Origin: Kalmusia sp. IMI 367209
Lineage: Eukaryota; Ascomycota; Dothideomycetes; Pleosporales; Didymosphaeriaceae
DNA length: 64,000 nucleotides
Reading direction: 5' to 3'
Assembly: GCA_027946365.1 (NCBI GenBank)
Contig: JAPEUQ010000021.1
Span: 434,001 to 498,000, forward strand
In this document: piece by piece, positions 8,723-21,315 of the stretch
Layout of the letters: each line of letters begins with the position of its first letter
Position numbering within the stretch: the stretch's first letter is position 1
Position numbers and translations under genes: made by a program
The notes under the pieces: model-generated
Told to the model about the DNA's origin: nothing
The model's input: only the letters and a program-made list of their open reading frames with translations
The model's database searches: none

Positions 8723-9349
8723 TCAGCACCTAGACCCAACATCCCGGCCCAACCATCCAACCAATCTCAAGGTATCCCCAAACAGGACATTGATCGAACG
8801 CTATGTCTACCACTAGAGCATAGAAGCCTCTAAGCTATTCCAGGCCTTTCTATGAATGCTTCGATGGAGGTTTTTGCGCTGATCGTTGCCAAGCGTTTGC
8901 GAGGCTCAGCTCAAAGATGGTCATAATCGTTCTAATCATGTTCTAGAAGATTACCGCACGATAAAAGATAGCGCCGCCACTAGTACCGGTTTCAGCAATT
9001 GGTCTATCAAAATATTGCAGAGCTGGCTGTCTCCGCGTAGTGAAGGGCCCTTTTCGGGTAGGCTTGGGCATCAACAGCCATAGGTTTTGTTCCCAATAGG
9101 CTTGCGGCGGGGACGCGGGCCTCGAGTGTAACCAGGAAAGGAACCATATCGACCGAGCAACTACCGTACTCCACCTCGAAAGTTATTGAGGGCACGCTTG
9201 GGAGGCAACATGGTTTTCTGGTACAAGTTGTTCAACCCAGATTATTGCGGTGCAGGGCCCAGCGGGCAACGTGGCTGTCAAAATCCATGAAAGTGGATAT
9301 CCAATACCGCGTCCGTCACAATAGTTTCAATCCAAATTAGGCTTCCTCT

Positions 9350-11863
9350 TTAGCTATGAGCACTCGGTGGTGGTGGTGGAGCTGGAACGAAAGCCGAGGG
9401 ACCGTAGATGTTTAGCGGGTCCTGTAAATCAGTAAATCCCGCAAAACCTTCAGCAATCATGTGGTCGACATTTGAAGTGGCACCCATCCAAGATTCCATG
9501 GTAGTATTGTTTGATCCAGCCCAGTTGGTTGGTGGAAGCATGTGATCTTGGCTCATCATCGTCGAATCCCACAGAGTCTAATTCATCGTTAGTGATAGTT
9601 AGGTAGGTAGTGATGTTAGGGCGTCAGTTACCCAATCGATCTCGGAGGCTACATCGGGCATGTCGAAGGGCACGCCGTCACTTGAAGGCCAAGTTCCCCA
9701 GATTTGCGGAGGTAGCTCTTCTGGCAGAGATTCGGGTGTCATCTCCTTGGGAAGGTTGGAAATGTCTGTCAATGTTAGCTTGCAAACTTGAACGTGATCT
9801 ATCGTAACGCACTTTTCTCAAATCCATTAGGTATTGGGTCTTGCAGCTCTACTTGAGATTGCCCGGGTGAAGAGCATTTCTTCAGCATAGCCCTCAGAAT
9901 CTCAGCTCCTCGAACAGAATCTCTAAAGCGGTTTGGATGATTTGCCCAGATATCGTATGTGGCTTCTAGAATAGCAAACATCTCAGAGACTTTGTCTGAA
10001 GAATCGCCTTTGGATTGAAGATGATTCAACTCGAGGCAGAAAACCATTGCTGCGAGCAGGAAATCGTATGTTTGGAGCGACGACATGTACCACCAGACTT
10101 TGTTAAGCTGACCACCCGGCTGGCAGGCATGGAAAATCGTCTTGTGATACTGGAGGATTTCTCGCGCGGCTTCGACACATATTATCCGTGATTCAGCATA
10201 CTTGGGATCGGTCTGCCCTGCCGTCACGAAATTACGATGCAAGACTAGCTTCGTTTTCAAATATAGCAGCTCAATGTTGTACCTTCCCATGATCAAAACA
10301 GGCGCATCAGTGACACACTCTTCTACTGGACGGACACGCATTCCTTCTGGAACCTGATTGTGGGCTTCCTCGAGACGCTTCTCCAGCGAAACTATGGTTG
10401 CGTATCTCGGAGGGGTGATCCTCTGTGCTAGTTCTGCGGCCTCCGCGAATACTGCGCAGATCTTCGACTTCGCGATGGTATATGTAGCGGGCGTTAGTTC
10501 AGACGCTGGACGCTCCTTCGGCAATACTTTCATGTTGGGATATATATCAGCATCGTAAAGATTGCGGGGTGATCGTGCATCGCTCTCTATGCGACGAACG
10601 ACGGCGGGAAGACCGATGGCAAAAGAGACTAGAGTGTCCATCATGTTCAGGACGTGCCAGACTCTTCTGCGCATCTCTCCTTGGAAGGCAGACATGCCTT
10701 TAAAGTTACTGGGGTCTCTGTGATAGCCCATGCGCATCGCCACACGCATAACAACCCCATTCATCAGCCAGATTTTTGCGTGATGGTCGTCCCTTCTTAA
10801 AAACTCACATTCTCCATAGATCATCAGGGTCTCGAGGGTGAAAGGTTGGCTTTTCGTAAGATCTGCCAAGACCATAGCGGACGAAGCTAGCGACTGAAAT
10901 CTGTTCACGGAGCTGTTCAGGTAGTCGTGGTGACTATTCTGGATGGTTGTATCGTAGGGCGAACCTGACGAACGGTCGTATGCAGCCGCATGAGCATTCA
11001 TACCTGGGTTCCTGGGGCCGAGGATGATACCCAGAGCCATAGCTGAATACAGCAGCGCAATCCACATAACGGACGTACAAGAAGGGTCTTGCCAGAATTG
11101 ATTGTACTCTTCCTGGAAAGTTGGGGTGTGCATAATGAACAAGAGAGGATCAGCACTATGGTGTCATGAGCAAATTTCTCTCAAAGTTTAGACATTGTTT
11201 CACATACCTGTTGAACCACAGAGGGAGGAGGCGATCGCATTCTTCCTTGGGAGGCATCTCTTGTATAAGCTGAGTTTTGGTGATACGTTTCGGCATCCCA
11301 AAGGTCACAGTGGACCGCGCAGCATTATCATCCCACTCCTCCTCTTGATCCTCGTCTACATCATCATCGTCTATGCTGTTCTTCACTTCTTCGATCTCTT
11401 TCAACAAAGCCGACCAGTGACCAGCTCCCACATACGTCTCATTTCCCTGATTACTGATGCGCAGTTGACCAAACGTTTCCGGACTCGGCTCGTCCGCCTC
11501 TTTGGCAGCGGTTGCTTCGACGCTGGGAACAATACCAGCGGCATCCCCGCCCTCCTGCTGCTTCTGATTGATCAAGTTGACGACCAAGCTCTCCAGATTC
11601 CTGATGCGACCGCGCATGTTTTGTGCCTGCTTGTTCCGCGGCGGCGGAGGCACATACTGGCAAGCATCATGCCGTGAGCGCTTCGCACACTGATCGCATA
11701 TCGGATGTTCACGATTACATTTCAATTTTCCCTGGCGACACGGGGTGCAGCTGAGTTGCGGTCTGGCTCGCTTGATGGGCGCGCGGGCCAATAATTCGAC
11801 GCCAACCGGCGGGGAGGTGAGAGCAGCGGAATTGTTCGTTGCAGATGGGCTTGCCTCAGTCAT
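9350..11863 (-). CDS. Zn(II)2Cys6 fungal transcription factor
   Basis: A nuclear DNA-binding regulator of 786 residues in four exons: 11208-11863, 9813-11155, 9632-9765 and 9350-9577. Introns are 52, 47 and 54 nt (GTATGT, GTGCGT, GTAACT donors; CTAAC-like branch site in the last). The Gal4-type zinc cluster lies at about residues 38-70 (SCTPCRQGKLKCNREHPICD ... QCAKRSRHDACQY), followed by a short coiled-coil-like segment (MRGRIRNLESLVVNLINQKQ) and an acidic linker. The middle-homology 'Fungal_trans' domain follows, with LWFNSADPLLFIMHTPTFQE and MRMGYHRDPSNFKGMSAFQGE-type features. The C-terminus is Pro-rich (VPAPPPPPSAHS). The target is unknown. It is the next gene upstream of the pheromone-like gene on the same strand, which may be coincidence. 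Confidence 0.9.
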
Positions 11864-12454
11864 CGTGACAGCCAGGCTAGTGTGGGAAGAAGAATGATGT
11901 TGCGACGCAAGATAGCATAGAGCGCGTCACATAAATGGATGGGGGTGGCTGAGTTGACGCCCATGTTTAGGGCTGATTATTCAGCCTACGCCGCAAGGAA
12001 ATGGTCGAGCTGTCAGCCGAACGACAGCGGCAACCAGTGGCAACGAGCGGAAAGGATGGTGGGGTGCTTCTGACTTCTCACTTCTCCGCAACACGCACAT
12101 GCACTGTGGTCTTCGTAAAGAATATATATATATATACATATATAGTAAGGGAGATCTCACTACGGGTAAAGTGATGAATCGGACAGCCTCAAAGTCAGCA
12201 GATCTGAAGAGATTGAGTTGCTTGCATGGAGATTTCCTAGGGAGGAGAACACGGCCAATGATAGACGCACCAGCGGTGTATACCTTTTTTCATTTCTTCG
12301 TTCACCACCGTGGTTCATGTCTGCAAATGTGTCACTGAATGAGATGCGGCTCCTTCCATTGCGGGATGCCTAGCGCGCGATAGCTTCCAGCCACTCAAAC
12401 ATCTTCACTTGCGGACCACCGAGACAGCCCATCCACCACCAGACGGCCGCCACC
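11864..12454. promoter_or_regulatory. Divergent intergenic promoter region, Zn2Cys6 gene / HAD gene
   Basis: The 590 bp lie between a minus-strand and a plus-strand gene reading away from each other. It contains a TA-rich microsatellite (12122-12145), which could act as an AT-rich promoter element. Short open frames here are not convincing. Confidence 0.45.
12122..12145. repeat. TA dinucleotide repeat
   Basis: An AT alternating tract (ATATATATATATATACATATAT-like, one C interruption) in the divergent intergenic region. Confidence 0.85.
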
Positions 12455-13737
12455 ATGGCAGCCCTTCCATCGTTACAGCATATCTCTAGAAGAATAGCAT
12501 CACGGCATTGTTTATTCTTGCTAAAACACCCTTCAAGTCTGCCAACATGCATACACTCCACGCGCTGCTTCCAGACAGAAGCTACCCCACCACCACGCAT
12601 CCCCGAATTCGCGTTCGCTTTTGAGTAAGGCAAGCGCTTCCCTCCATATCCCCTTCCCTGCTAACATTCACCAGCATCGATGGTGTCCTTGTCCGCAGCT
12701 CCGACCCCCTCCCCCGCGCCCAGAAAGCCCTCTCCTACCTCCAATCCCACAGCATTCCCTTCATCCTGCTCACCAACGGCGGCGGCAAGCACGAATCCGA
12801 GCGCGTCGCCGACCTAAGCTCTAAGCTCAACGTTTCGCTCTCCACAAGCCTCTTCGTCCAAAGCCACACACCCTTCGAAGACATGCACGAGTACAAGGAC
12901 AAAACGGTCATGGTCGTCGGCGGCGACGAAGATAGATGCAGAGTCGTAGCCGAGAAATACGGCTTCAAGACCGTCATCACACCAGGAGACATTCTCGCCG
13001 CATATCCTGAAGTATGGCCCTTCTCGCAGCAACTACTGCCCTACTACGCGGGCTTCACACGACCGCTCCCAGCCCCCATCGACCCTTCTTCGCCATCCAC
13101 ATCGCTCAAGATCGACGCCATATTCGTGTACAACGACCCACGCGACTGGGGCCTCGACACGCAAATCATAAAAGACGTGCTGCTCTCGCGGAATGGCATT
13201 TTAGGCACGCTGTCCCCCAAGAACGGCGATGCCTCGCTGCCGAACAGAGGGTACCAGCAGGACGGACAACCACCGCTGTACTTCTCTAACCCGGATCTGC
13301 TCTGGGCAGCGAAATACCACCTCCCAAGGCTGGGCCAGGGCGGCTTCCGCGAGGCGCTCGAGGGCGTGTGGGCTGCGATCACGGGCGGGCCGCAGAAGGG
13401 CGTCACGTTGCGGAAGATAGTCATGGGGAAGCCGCATAAGCCTACCTATGAGTTCGCCGAGAAGCGGCTGATTGCGCACCGGAGACAACTGTTCAAGGAA
13501 TTCGATGGGCGGCTGGGACCCTTGAAGAGGGTGTATATGGTGGGGGATAATCCCGAGAGTGACATCTTGGGTGGCAACAGCTATTTGAGCCCGCATGGCA
13601 CGGATTGGGCGAGCGTCCTGGTGCAGACGGGTGTGTATGTCGAGGGCACCGAGCCGGCGCATAAGCCGAGGAAGATTGTGGGCGATGTGTGGGATGCGGT
13701 TGATTGGGCTGTGACGCAAGAGGGGTGGAGGGCGTGA
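12455..13737 (+). CDS. Mitochondrial HAD-superfamily (IIA, CECR5-like) hydrolase
   Basis: 410 residues, two exons: 12455-12624 and 12675-13737 (50-nt intron, GTAAGG donor, CCAG acceptor). The start at 12455 has a perfect context (GCCACCATGG) and gives a basic, Arg/Ser-rich leader without acidic residues in the first ~30 positions (MAALPSLQHISRRIASRHCL), a likely mitochondrial presequence. The catalytic loop is split by the intron: FAFAFD plus IDGVLVRS, giving DxDGV with the nucleophile Asp. Further HAD motifs are LLTNGGGKHESERVADLS (motif II Thr), a C2-type cap with IFVYNDPRDWGLD, and YMVGDNPESDILGGN (motif IV acidic pair). This matches the family of human HDHD5/CECR5 and yeast YKR070W; substrate unknown. 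Tail-to-tail with the lactonase gene. Confidence 0.88.
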
Positions 13738-14074
13738 TGTGGAATTCATGCGTGAAGCATTGTGACCGGTGTTGATATTTGTCATTCTGAGCGCGGCGTT
13801 GGATAGTCTTGCGTCAACTTGGGATGACAGCTCAGGCTGAATAGTAAATCTGGACACCTTGGCACCCTTCATCATGCGAATGTCACTATCCTGCATGTGA
13901 GTGTTATACGTCAGGAAATAAGACCATTTGAACGTGACGAATGCTTATATTGGGGAAGAAAAACTACAAGCTATACACAAGCTGCAAATTGCAGTAATTT
14001 TGCGCGGCTTCTATAACCAGCGTGTCAAAAGAAGGGTATCTCTCATCCATCATCTCTTCATCAGTTTTCCTCCT
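13738..14074. other. Intergenic between convergent 3' ends
   Basis: This 337-bp stretch lies between the stop codons of the HAD gene (plus) and the lactonase-like gene (minus). It must hold both terminators. No gene or repeat was seen. Confidence 0.5.
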
Positions 14075-15250
14075 CTACAGCCAGCGAACGTTGTTCGGGC
14101 TTCCCGGGACAGCAATGGCCGCAGCCTGGGCACCGATCTTGCCGGTAGCGACGTCACGCTTGTAGATGCGGACGTTGCCGGAGTTCTGGTTGGCAATGGC
14201 AATCTGGCTGCCATCCTTGTTGAGTTCGAAGTGACGGGGGAAAAGACCACCGGAGGGAGCAAGTTGGACGAAGCTGAGCTTGCCAGTGGAGGCGAGCTTG
14301 AAAGTAGCGATGGAGTTGCTGTCGATCTTGGTGCTGTTGTTGGGATCGACGTTGGGAACCTGGGTCAAGGTGACGTTACGGTTGGAGGCGAGGAGGAACT
14401 TGCTGTCCGGAGAGACGGCGATTTCGGCTGCGGCACCGTACTTGGTGGCCTCAGTGGCAGTGCCGTAGGTGCTGACCTCGTCAATTTGCTTGAAGGTGAG
14501 GCCACCGGAACGGACGTAGTCGACCTTGTAGCTGATGATCTTGTTCTCGAGCTCGTGGATGATGAAGAGATAGGTGGTGCTGCCAGACTTCCAGAAAGCG
14601 GCGTGGCGGGGGCCGTAGCCGGTGGGAGCCTTCAACTCAGCGTGCTCAACGAGCTTGCCTGTCGAACCGTCGATGCAGAAGACGTGGGTGACGTCCAGAC
14701 CAAGATCTGGGAAGACAACGTACTGGCCGGTCGGGTCAAGGACCGAGTGGTGAACGTGAGAGCCATCCGCTTGTTGAGGTTTGGGGCCTGGTGTCCTGTC
14801 CTCGTAGCCAATGTTCTGCAGCAGTGTGAAGCCGTTGGCACCGACCGTGTAGGTGGTGAGGCCGTGACCACCGTAGTGTGCAATGGCTAGGTTGGCATTG
14901 TTGTTGTAGAATTGAGTAGAGACTGGGCCTCCTCGGGGAATCTCCACGTATGCGGTGTGCTGCACGCTGCTGTCGGCGTTGATGGCAAAAGTATGGAGCC
15001 CAGACGAGTTGGCCGTGGCCCACGATTCGTCCACAACGACGGCCTTTCCCTTGAGGGTAAGATCTATCCATGCGGGCTGGGCGCCAGCTTCCGTGTTCTC
15101 CGATGTCTTCTTGAGGGCTCCGTTGGTGTAGTCGAGCGTATCGAGGTAGCCGTTAGGGTTGTCGCCTGTGGGGCCGTAACCGCCAACGAGGAGCTTGACC
15201 GCCGAGGCGGAGGTCGCCATACCGGCGAGGAGGAGGTTTCGGAGAGCCAT
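14075..15250 (-). CDS. Secreted lactonase-family seven-bladed beta-propeller
   Basis: A single exon of 391 residues belonging to the lactonase (6-phosphogluconolactonase-like / carboxy-cis,cis-muconate cyclase) family. It has an N-terminal signal peptide (MALRNLLLAGMATSASA) followed immediately by the propeller's first strand VKLLVGGYGPTG. Family landmarks are GSHVHHSVLDPTGQYVVFPDLGLD, YGPRHAAFW (the Gly-Pro-Arg-His motif), SPDSKFLLASNRN and FPRHFELNKDGSQIAIANQNSGNVRIYKRD-type blade repeats in the last third. Length is usual for the family. With a signal peptide it is unlikely to serve the cytosolic pentose-phosphate pathway; an extracellular lactone- or aromatic-degrading role is an inference. 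A TATATA element lies about 90 bp upstream. Confidence 0.9.
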   Translation of the reverse strand: MALRNLLLAGMATSASAVKLLVGGYGPTGDNPNGYLDTLDYTNGALKKTSENTEAGAQPAWIDLTLKGKAVVVDESWATANSSGLHTFAINADSSVQHTAYVEIPRGGPVSTQFYNNNANLAIAHYGGHGLTTYTVGANGFTLLQNIGYEDRTPGPKPQQADGSHVHHSVLDPTGQYVVFPDLGLDVTHVFCIDGSTGKLVEHAELKAPTGYGPRHAAFWKSGSTTYLFIIHELENKIISYKVDYVRSGGLTFKQIDEVSTYGTATEATKYGAAAEIAVSPDSKFLLASNRNVTLTQVPNVDPNNSTKIDSNSIATFKLASTGKLSFVQLAPSGGLFPRHFELNKDGSQIAIANQNSGNVRIYKRDVATGKIGAQAAAIAVPGSPNNVRWL

Positions 15251-18200
15251 GGTAGAATATTAGGTAAGGATAGCGAAGGTGCAGCGTACCGAAGAAAGAA
15301 TGCGGAGTAGCAGCGATGGGGAAAGGCACAATATATACAAGAGCGGCTCAAACTAGTGAAGGAACCAAGGACCGTGGGAACCCTGGAAGGGCGCGCGAAC
15401 AATGCACACAAAAAAGGTAGCCGAAGCCGCAAAGCTGGGGTGGGAAGAGGGAATGGAAGGTCCCGAACGTATGGTCGTTATGAAGACGGGTTCTAGGGAG
15501 AGATTCCGCCAATTATACGAGGAAGGATCGAGAGAAGCCCCCAGGGACGGGCTGTCAGGTTAAAGTAGTCACAGAAGAGCTGTAATTGAAGGCGCATTGA
15601 CAGGCCAGGGTGGAAGGACAGGCGGCTCAGCACAAGTCCGTACACAGCCTGCTGCTTGGCGCATAGACGCGCCCGTCAGCCAGTGAATTGCCCCGCCGCC
15701 ATGACGGATGACGGCCGGCATCTGTTTTGGCGTGCCAGCGAGTAAACACGTCGGGGGGCCGGCCTGGGGAAGGTGTGATCCGGGCGCTAGGAAGGCGTGC
15801 CTGGCGCAGCTGCCCAGATCTGCGCGAGTGGTCGCCTGTTCGGGCCGCTGAAACGGGCCCCGCGAAACAACCTGGAGATTGTGCAAATCTCCTACAAGCG
15901 ACAGGCCACCGACGCCCTATAGCCGCCGCTGCGTGCAAACAAGTGTCCTCGCGCGTTTCAACGCCCTCCTCTGCGAACATGTCCGCTGGCTGCCGAGTAT
16001 AAAGGGACGCTTGGGAGCTGGAACTCCGCTGACCAAGACTGCCACCACCGTCGCGGCCACGCGCACGCACTGCTGAGTCGCTCCACACCCAGGAATAACG
16101 CACCAAGGAAGACACCGATCCTCCAGCGCTCACCTTCAGCCTCATCACACCTCAACGAGGCACAGCAATCTCTCGCCCGGCATGCTCGAGATTGCTTGGT
16201 GGCTGACATAACAGCAAGCCCTGCATGCGGCGCTTGCCGTACATGGCACAGTGTTCTCGACCTCATCGCACAATATGGAAGCTCATTGACGGAATGGAAC
16301 CATGCATGCCGTTCGATTGCGTGCAGAGAAGCGGTTGCGCTGCCTAGTCTCCGGTCATGGCTTCCATGGCTTTTCGGTTGCAGCGCCTTCGTCTTCGACG
16401 ACCCGGACATGCCCACGCGGACGTCTGAACGGAGTGTCTTCGGCCAAGCTCACCATGCTCGACGCCCGAGAAGAGGTTTTCGTGCGTATCGCTGGGATCG
16501 CCAGGGACAGCAGTGCGTTTTCCAGCCGAGATCGGGCGACATGCCAGTTTCTGATCATGGATTGCATGGGGTACGTCAACTCCCTCCCGTTCACGACGAG
16601 GGGCGTGGGAGATCTGGCCAGTCGATCTGTTTGCCAAGCTGCCTCGGCAAGAAAGGGGCTCAACCCAGCAGACACTGCATTTCCACGTGGAAGCCAGGAT
16701 CCGTGAGTTTGATCTGGTCGAACGACTGCATGCCGGAATGGTCGTTACCAATATCGCTTACGGATTCCCCTTCATGCGCTGCGCTTACAATGCAACCTTG
16801 TGACCACCAACGCTGCCTCGAGGCATTGCCGTAGTTCGAATAGAGTCGCCTGGGTTTTCGAGCTTAGTCTCTCCATATCTCAGGTCAGTACTTGTGATAA
16901 AGCCCATCGCTTACATAGTAGTGCCACAGTCGAAAAACCAGATCAGTTCCGCAACCAAGTCTTCATCTTACCACTGCGTCCAACAGCCAGTACATCTGGT
17001 CATCCAAGCAAACTATCTAACGGAAATTCCTATATCGCAAACATTGGCGGACCTTGCGCCCATATCCCAAGATGTCTGAAACAATTGAAGCTAGATAAAA
17101 GGCTGCTTCGACCGGAGTATGAGGGAGATGCTCTAAAAGCCAAACCAAGGAAAGAAACAAGTCTTCGATGAGGAATACCTCCTTATATGGTCGATTTCAG
17201 CCTGCGTTATATTCGTTCCTCTCTCTACAGCAGGTCATAGCAGGTCTCGCGGGCATGACTTGCACACTGGAGGCCATCAGGAGTGTGGCGTTGGGCAACA
17301 AACGAACGAAAATAGTAGATCATGGATGTACTCAGCATTAGTCTAGTTTTGATTTCTGCCTCCTCTATCCTTGTATAGCTACCATTCTTCATAAGAACCT
17401 TTTTGACAAGAAGCATAGTTGCTGCTAGGTGCTTCGTGTTCTGTAGCGAATCGATGGGTTTCCAATTGAGGACGAGGTGCATGCAGCGTTGCCGCGATAG
17501 GGAAAGCGCCCGTGCGACCCAAGCTCCGTTTGCTCAACGTCTCGTCTCGTCTCGTATCGTCTTTCAGGTCACAGTTCGTCCGCCAAACGTCGTATATCAT
17601 GGCAATTGGAACATACTGCATGTTTTTGGAGGCATGGCTCAGTTCTTGAAACAGTGTGTGTGGGGCGCATAGCATGGAGTCCCACCTTCCAGCCTCTGGA
17701 CGTTGCTAAAGACGCGGTGACAGCTCAGCTTCCGCAACTCACACAGGTTATATCTCGAGTTAGGTACTGAAACAATTGGTACATGTACATGATATCGTAG
17801 GCTCTACCGTCGGCAGCTTCTTGATTAACGGTAGGATGTTCTGCCATGCGATTGCAGCGCTGCAATTGTCGGAGGCATCGGCCCTTTGTCTAGAACGCTC
17901 AGAAATATCTCGCAGATACCCGAGATCTTGGGGTGGAGCATGCATTACATGTGCATGTACTGTAGCGGTGAAAGTGAATGACAGCTCTTATAACAACACA
18001 CATTGCGTGAGGGCAACAAGCTGTCACTGTGCGAAAGAGATATGCAAGAGCATCAACGACGCGACTTCTACCTTGAAAGCAAATCAGACTGCGCACAAAA
18101 GCAACGTTGGTAGATGGGTATGAGGATGGTGAGTAAGTTCACCGCGAGACAGGGATGGCGTGCGGTGCAAGCTAGTGGCCCGCCCACAAACACAGCATCC

Positions 18201-18810
18201 GCCTTCAAACCAGAGCATCTGGCAAGGGGATTGCTACTATCAATGATTCTGCCAATCTGCCTCGCAGTCGATGGTAGACCAGGGACGAGCTGCAAGCGCC
18301 CGCCCGCTATCGCCAATGCCGCGCCGGGGGCTGCCTATCATCACCGCCTCGTCGCGGCTTCCACTTCGGACGCACACTTTCCCCCGGCAGCTGCCCGCTG
18401 CGTCAGAGCTCCCGCCACTCCAGCTCATTGGCGCAGCTGCGCGTTCTTCCCCGTCCCCGCGCCGCCAGCCGCGTCGCTTGTCGTCTCGTTGCACCAAAAG
18501 CGGCGCGCCTCTCCAGCTTCGCTCTCGTCGTCCGTCCACTCTGCCTTCACGCCGCCTCCAAACTGGCGACCAAGGCCAGGACTCGCGGCCGACGCGGTAA
18601 GTCTCCTGCCATTCTGCCTGCCTCCCTGCATCCCTGCGCTATTGGGTCGCTACTCTCACAGTCAAGACGAGGACCATCCCACGCGAGCGCCAAAAAGGAT
18701 TCCCTTACGGCCTACTTCACCTTGGCCTAATATCGACCCATACGGAGGCCTGCTTCTCCTTGTCCAGCTCAATATAAGCACGCAAGACGTCTATGACCCG
18801 CCACTAATCA
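15251..18810. other. Long intergenic stretch without a supported gene
   Basis: About 3.5 kb separate the lactonase gene from the next coding region. Both strands carry open frames of 60-350 codons in the GC-rich parts (15.6-16.8 kb and 18.1-18.8 kb), but their translations are Arg/Ser/Pro-rich shadows without motifs or splice logic. A short imperfect CGTCT repeat lies near 17539-17560. The right end must contain the promoter and at least one leader exon of the gene at 18811-21315. Confidence 0.45.
15337..15346 (-). promoter_or_regulatory. TATA-like element of the lactonase gene
   Basis: Minus-strand TTGTATATATTGTG includes TATATA about 90 bp upstream of the ATG at 15250, a usual distance for filamentous fungi. 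Confidence 0.45.
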
Positions 18811-21315
18811 GTGTCAGGTCGTCGTGCCGCTGTTGCGCAGACCGCACAAGGACGACTGCCCGCAGGCACGCCGCTTCGATCTCTCGGAGATATTTCGCAC
18901 TCGCACATTCAGGTTGTTCCGCGGTCCTTGATAGAGGGGGAATTCTACGAGGACGATACTCCCACCTGGCGGTCGCCCTCTCTCCAAGTCCCGTCCTTTC
19001 ACTTGAGCGACCAAGAGTCTCGCAGCGTTCCGAGCGAAGCTTCAACCAGCAATACCACTTTCGCACAAATGGCTCGCCGCAACGGGAAGGCGGAACTGGA
19101 GGGCATCGAGCGGCCAACATCGGGACCCGTGTCGCTCTCGAATATGATCAAGTTACAGTCAAAACGTAATTGGAAAGGGAACAAGTCCTGGCGCCCTCTG
19201 GAGCCTAGCGATCTTGGGAATAGTGATAACCTGGGGGATGCCGATAATGGAGGCTCTTCATCACCTACAGATCTTTTCGAAACCCACTTTGTAAGTACTT
19301 TCTTAGGCAGCCTGCATCTACCCTCGTCAACTTACTTGATGTCAGGCAAGTCAAGGACCTCAACCTCTATCTCGAGACAATCAGGCGAAAAACTCTCCAC
19401 TTGATCTGCCCAGGATGCAGACAAACGTTGCTGTGCTGGGAGCAGGTGTTTCCATGGACACTCCGGTCGAGACACAGCTGGTACGTATATCTCAATACCA
19501 GATGATCATGACGTAAGAACTCATCATCTATGTATTTAGGCGTCGCCAGGCCGGGGTAGTGACGATGTAAGCCTTACCGATAGTCGACCCCATGTCGTGG
19601 AGAACTACTTGCGCCTCTTCGGACAGCTTCCTGACATAATTCGTCTTCATGAGCAGACTGGCGATTTTGATGGTCAAGTCGTTTTCATAGGGCACCCTAA
19701 CCGCGACGTCTCCGCACACCAATGGCTGTCGACCTCGTTTCAATGGGTTAATATTGGCCTCTGGTCTCATACACGTAGGAGGATCGAAGGATCTCTCGCT
19801 ACGGATCGATTGGCTAAGACAGATTTCTCATACAATTCGATTGAGTACTTCAAGTTTGTGGCCGAGAATCGCGAAGCGATGATCAAAGAATACGGGCGTC
19901 CACAAGATGAAGAGGGAGCTACGGGAGCAACATCAAGCCCCACTAAAAAGGATGCAGATGACATCGAAGGAGCGCCTGGTACAAATTTTACAGCGACTAT
20001 TACTACTAGCACCATCACTAGCGAGCAGTTGGAAGACCCGTTTGTGACTACTGTCAAACCCCCACGGCCAGCTGCCCCTGTCACATTTAATTTTCGTGGA
20101 GGCGACTCGGGCAATGCGGGATCCATGGACTTCAGCTACGAGTTTCCAATGAAGCCGCCTGCAATGAACAACGATCATCATCGAGTTTATATTCAGCGAG
20201 AGCGTGAGCGCCTTGAAATACTGCGGGGAGAATCACCACACCAACGCGGAACCCAGGCCCATCTACGTGACGTCGATTTCGGCGAAGAGGCAGCTACCTC
20301 CTTCACACCTCCAGTCTTACACATTGACGCCATCCGAATGGAGACTCCGCTATCTCCTGAGAACATTCCAGACCGTCTTCAAGTCAAGAGCAGGTTGACA
20401 GAGCTCAGCCAGACGGGCCGTAGGCTTAGCATTCCAACTGAGCAGCGCGTCGCCGTTCCAGACTTTCCCATAGATAGCATCAACTTCAGGAACTCGATTC
20501 CAGCTGGTCGAACAGTAGCGAACCCTTACCGCGGGGTGTCTACGCTGAACGCTGCGGCCGCACCATACCACATGCCAAGCATGTTACAACCTTCCGATAG
20601 CTCAGACTCGTCGGCCACGGCTTACAACTTTCCAGTCCCTACGACCGATCCCGCCCTGCGCTTCAGCGATCCGGACGGTCTGCGCCAAGAAAACGTTCAA
20701 CCGATCGCGAATGGGTTCAATCAGCAGGCTCCCACTAGGCAGAGCTTCAACGGTCCGTTTTTCTCTGAGTCTATGCCGACTACGCACGATCCAACTGCAT
20801 CACTCACTGTACAGACTAATGATGAGGAAAGGCTCGTCCACTGGTACCGTGACGGCCAAAGGGTTAGTCGACAACAAGACTACGCTAAGACACTGATGGC
20901 AGCAGCGGCAAGCAACAAAGGTCGTGACTTGGGAGTCATTGGGCAAGGTTCTGTAAAAAAACATGAGCTATCGAAGTACGAGAACACACATTTCTTTGTT
21001 CGAGTCTACGAAAACTTGTTCCAATATGCAGAGGAGTCCCGTGTTGGGTCTGGATCGAAGTTCACGCGTAGATGGAAGCCTGCACCTTTGCATCTTCGAG
21101 ACCTTGGCCTGAATGGAAATGATAGCTTTTACAGCAGCGCTTCAGGCACATCACCTATGATGAATCGTGCTCCAATCCGTCCCTACCAGTCATTCCAGCG
21201 AAGCAGTAGTCCTTGGGGAACTGGTCGAGCGTTGAGTAGCCCGTTCACCGCTTCGTGGAGGCCAAGCATGGTTGCGAATAGCCCGTACGGCGGATCTGTG
21301 CCTGGAAGAATTTAA
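18811..21315 (+). CDS. Large fungal protein of unknown function (5' exon not resolved)
   Basis: Three joined exons: 18811-19290, 19346-19480 and 19540-21315. The introns are 55 and 59 nt (GTAAGT and GTACGT donors; GTCAG and TTTAG acceptors), and all phases close. No ATG begins the first exon: the frame runs back through ACTAATCAG to a stop at 18805, so a short upstream exon in phase 1 is expected (acceptor AG at 18810-18811 or 18816-18817), and I could not place it. The protein (about 797 visible residues) is mostly disordered, Ser/Pro/Thr-rich, with one ordered block near the start of exon 3 (VENYLRLFGQLPDIIRLHEQ ... QVVFIGHPNRDVSAHQW ... QWVNIGLWSHTRRRIEGSLA) and another near the C-terminus (HWYRDGQRVSRQQDYAKTLM; FVRVYENLFQYAEE). 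I do not recognise a named domain. Confidence 0.68.

Larger units (their letters stand above)
8428..9349. other. Promoter side of the tandem-repeat gene and 3' side of the Zn2Cys6 gene
   Basis: This holds the leader and promoter of the minus-strand repeat gene (TATA-like element, triple 15-bp repeat) and the 3' region of the regulator gene. Between about 8730 and 9340 several short open frames exist on both strands, but none shows a family, a signal peptide or good start context. Confidence 0.5.

Noticed and set aside
15627..16834. Several frames of 130-210 codons on both strands
   Set aside because: They overlap each other in all frames, have no motif, no splice logic and no plausible start context; typical of GC-rich intergenic DNA.
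18114..19169. 351-codon plus-strand frame
   Set aside because: Arg/Ser/Pro/Ala-rich shadow in GC-rich DNA; the neighbouring frame continues through supported introns with family-like sequence.
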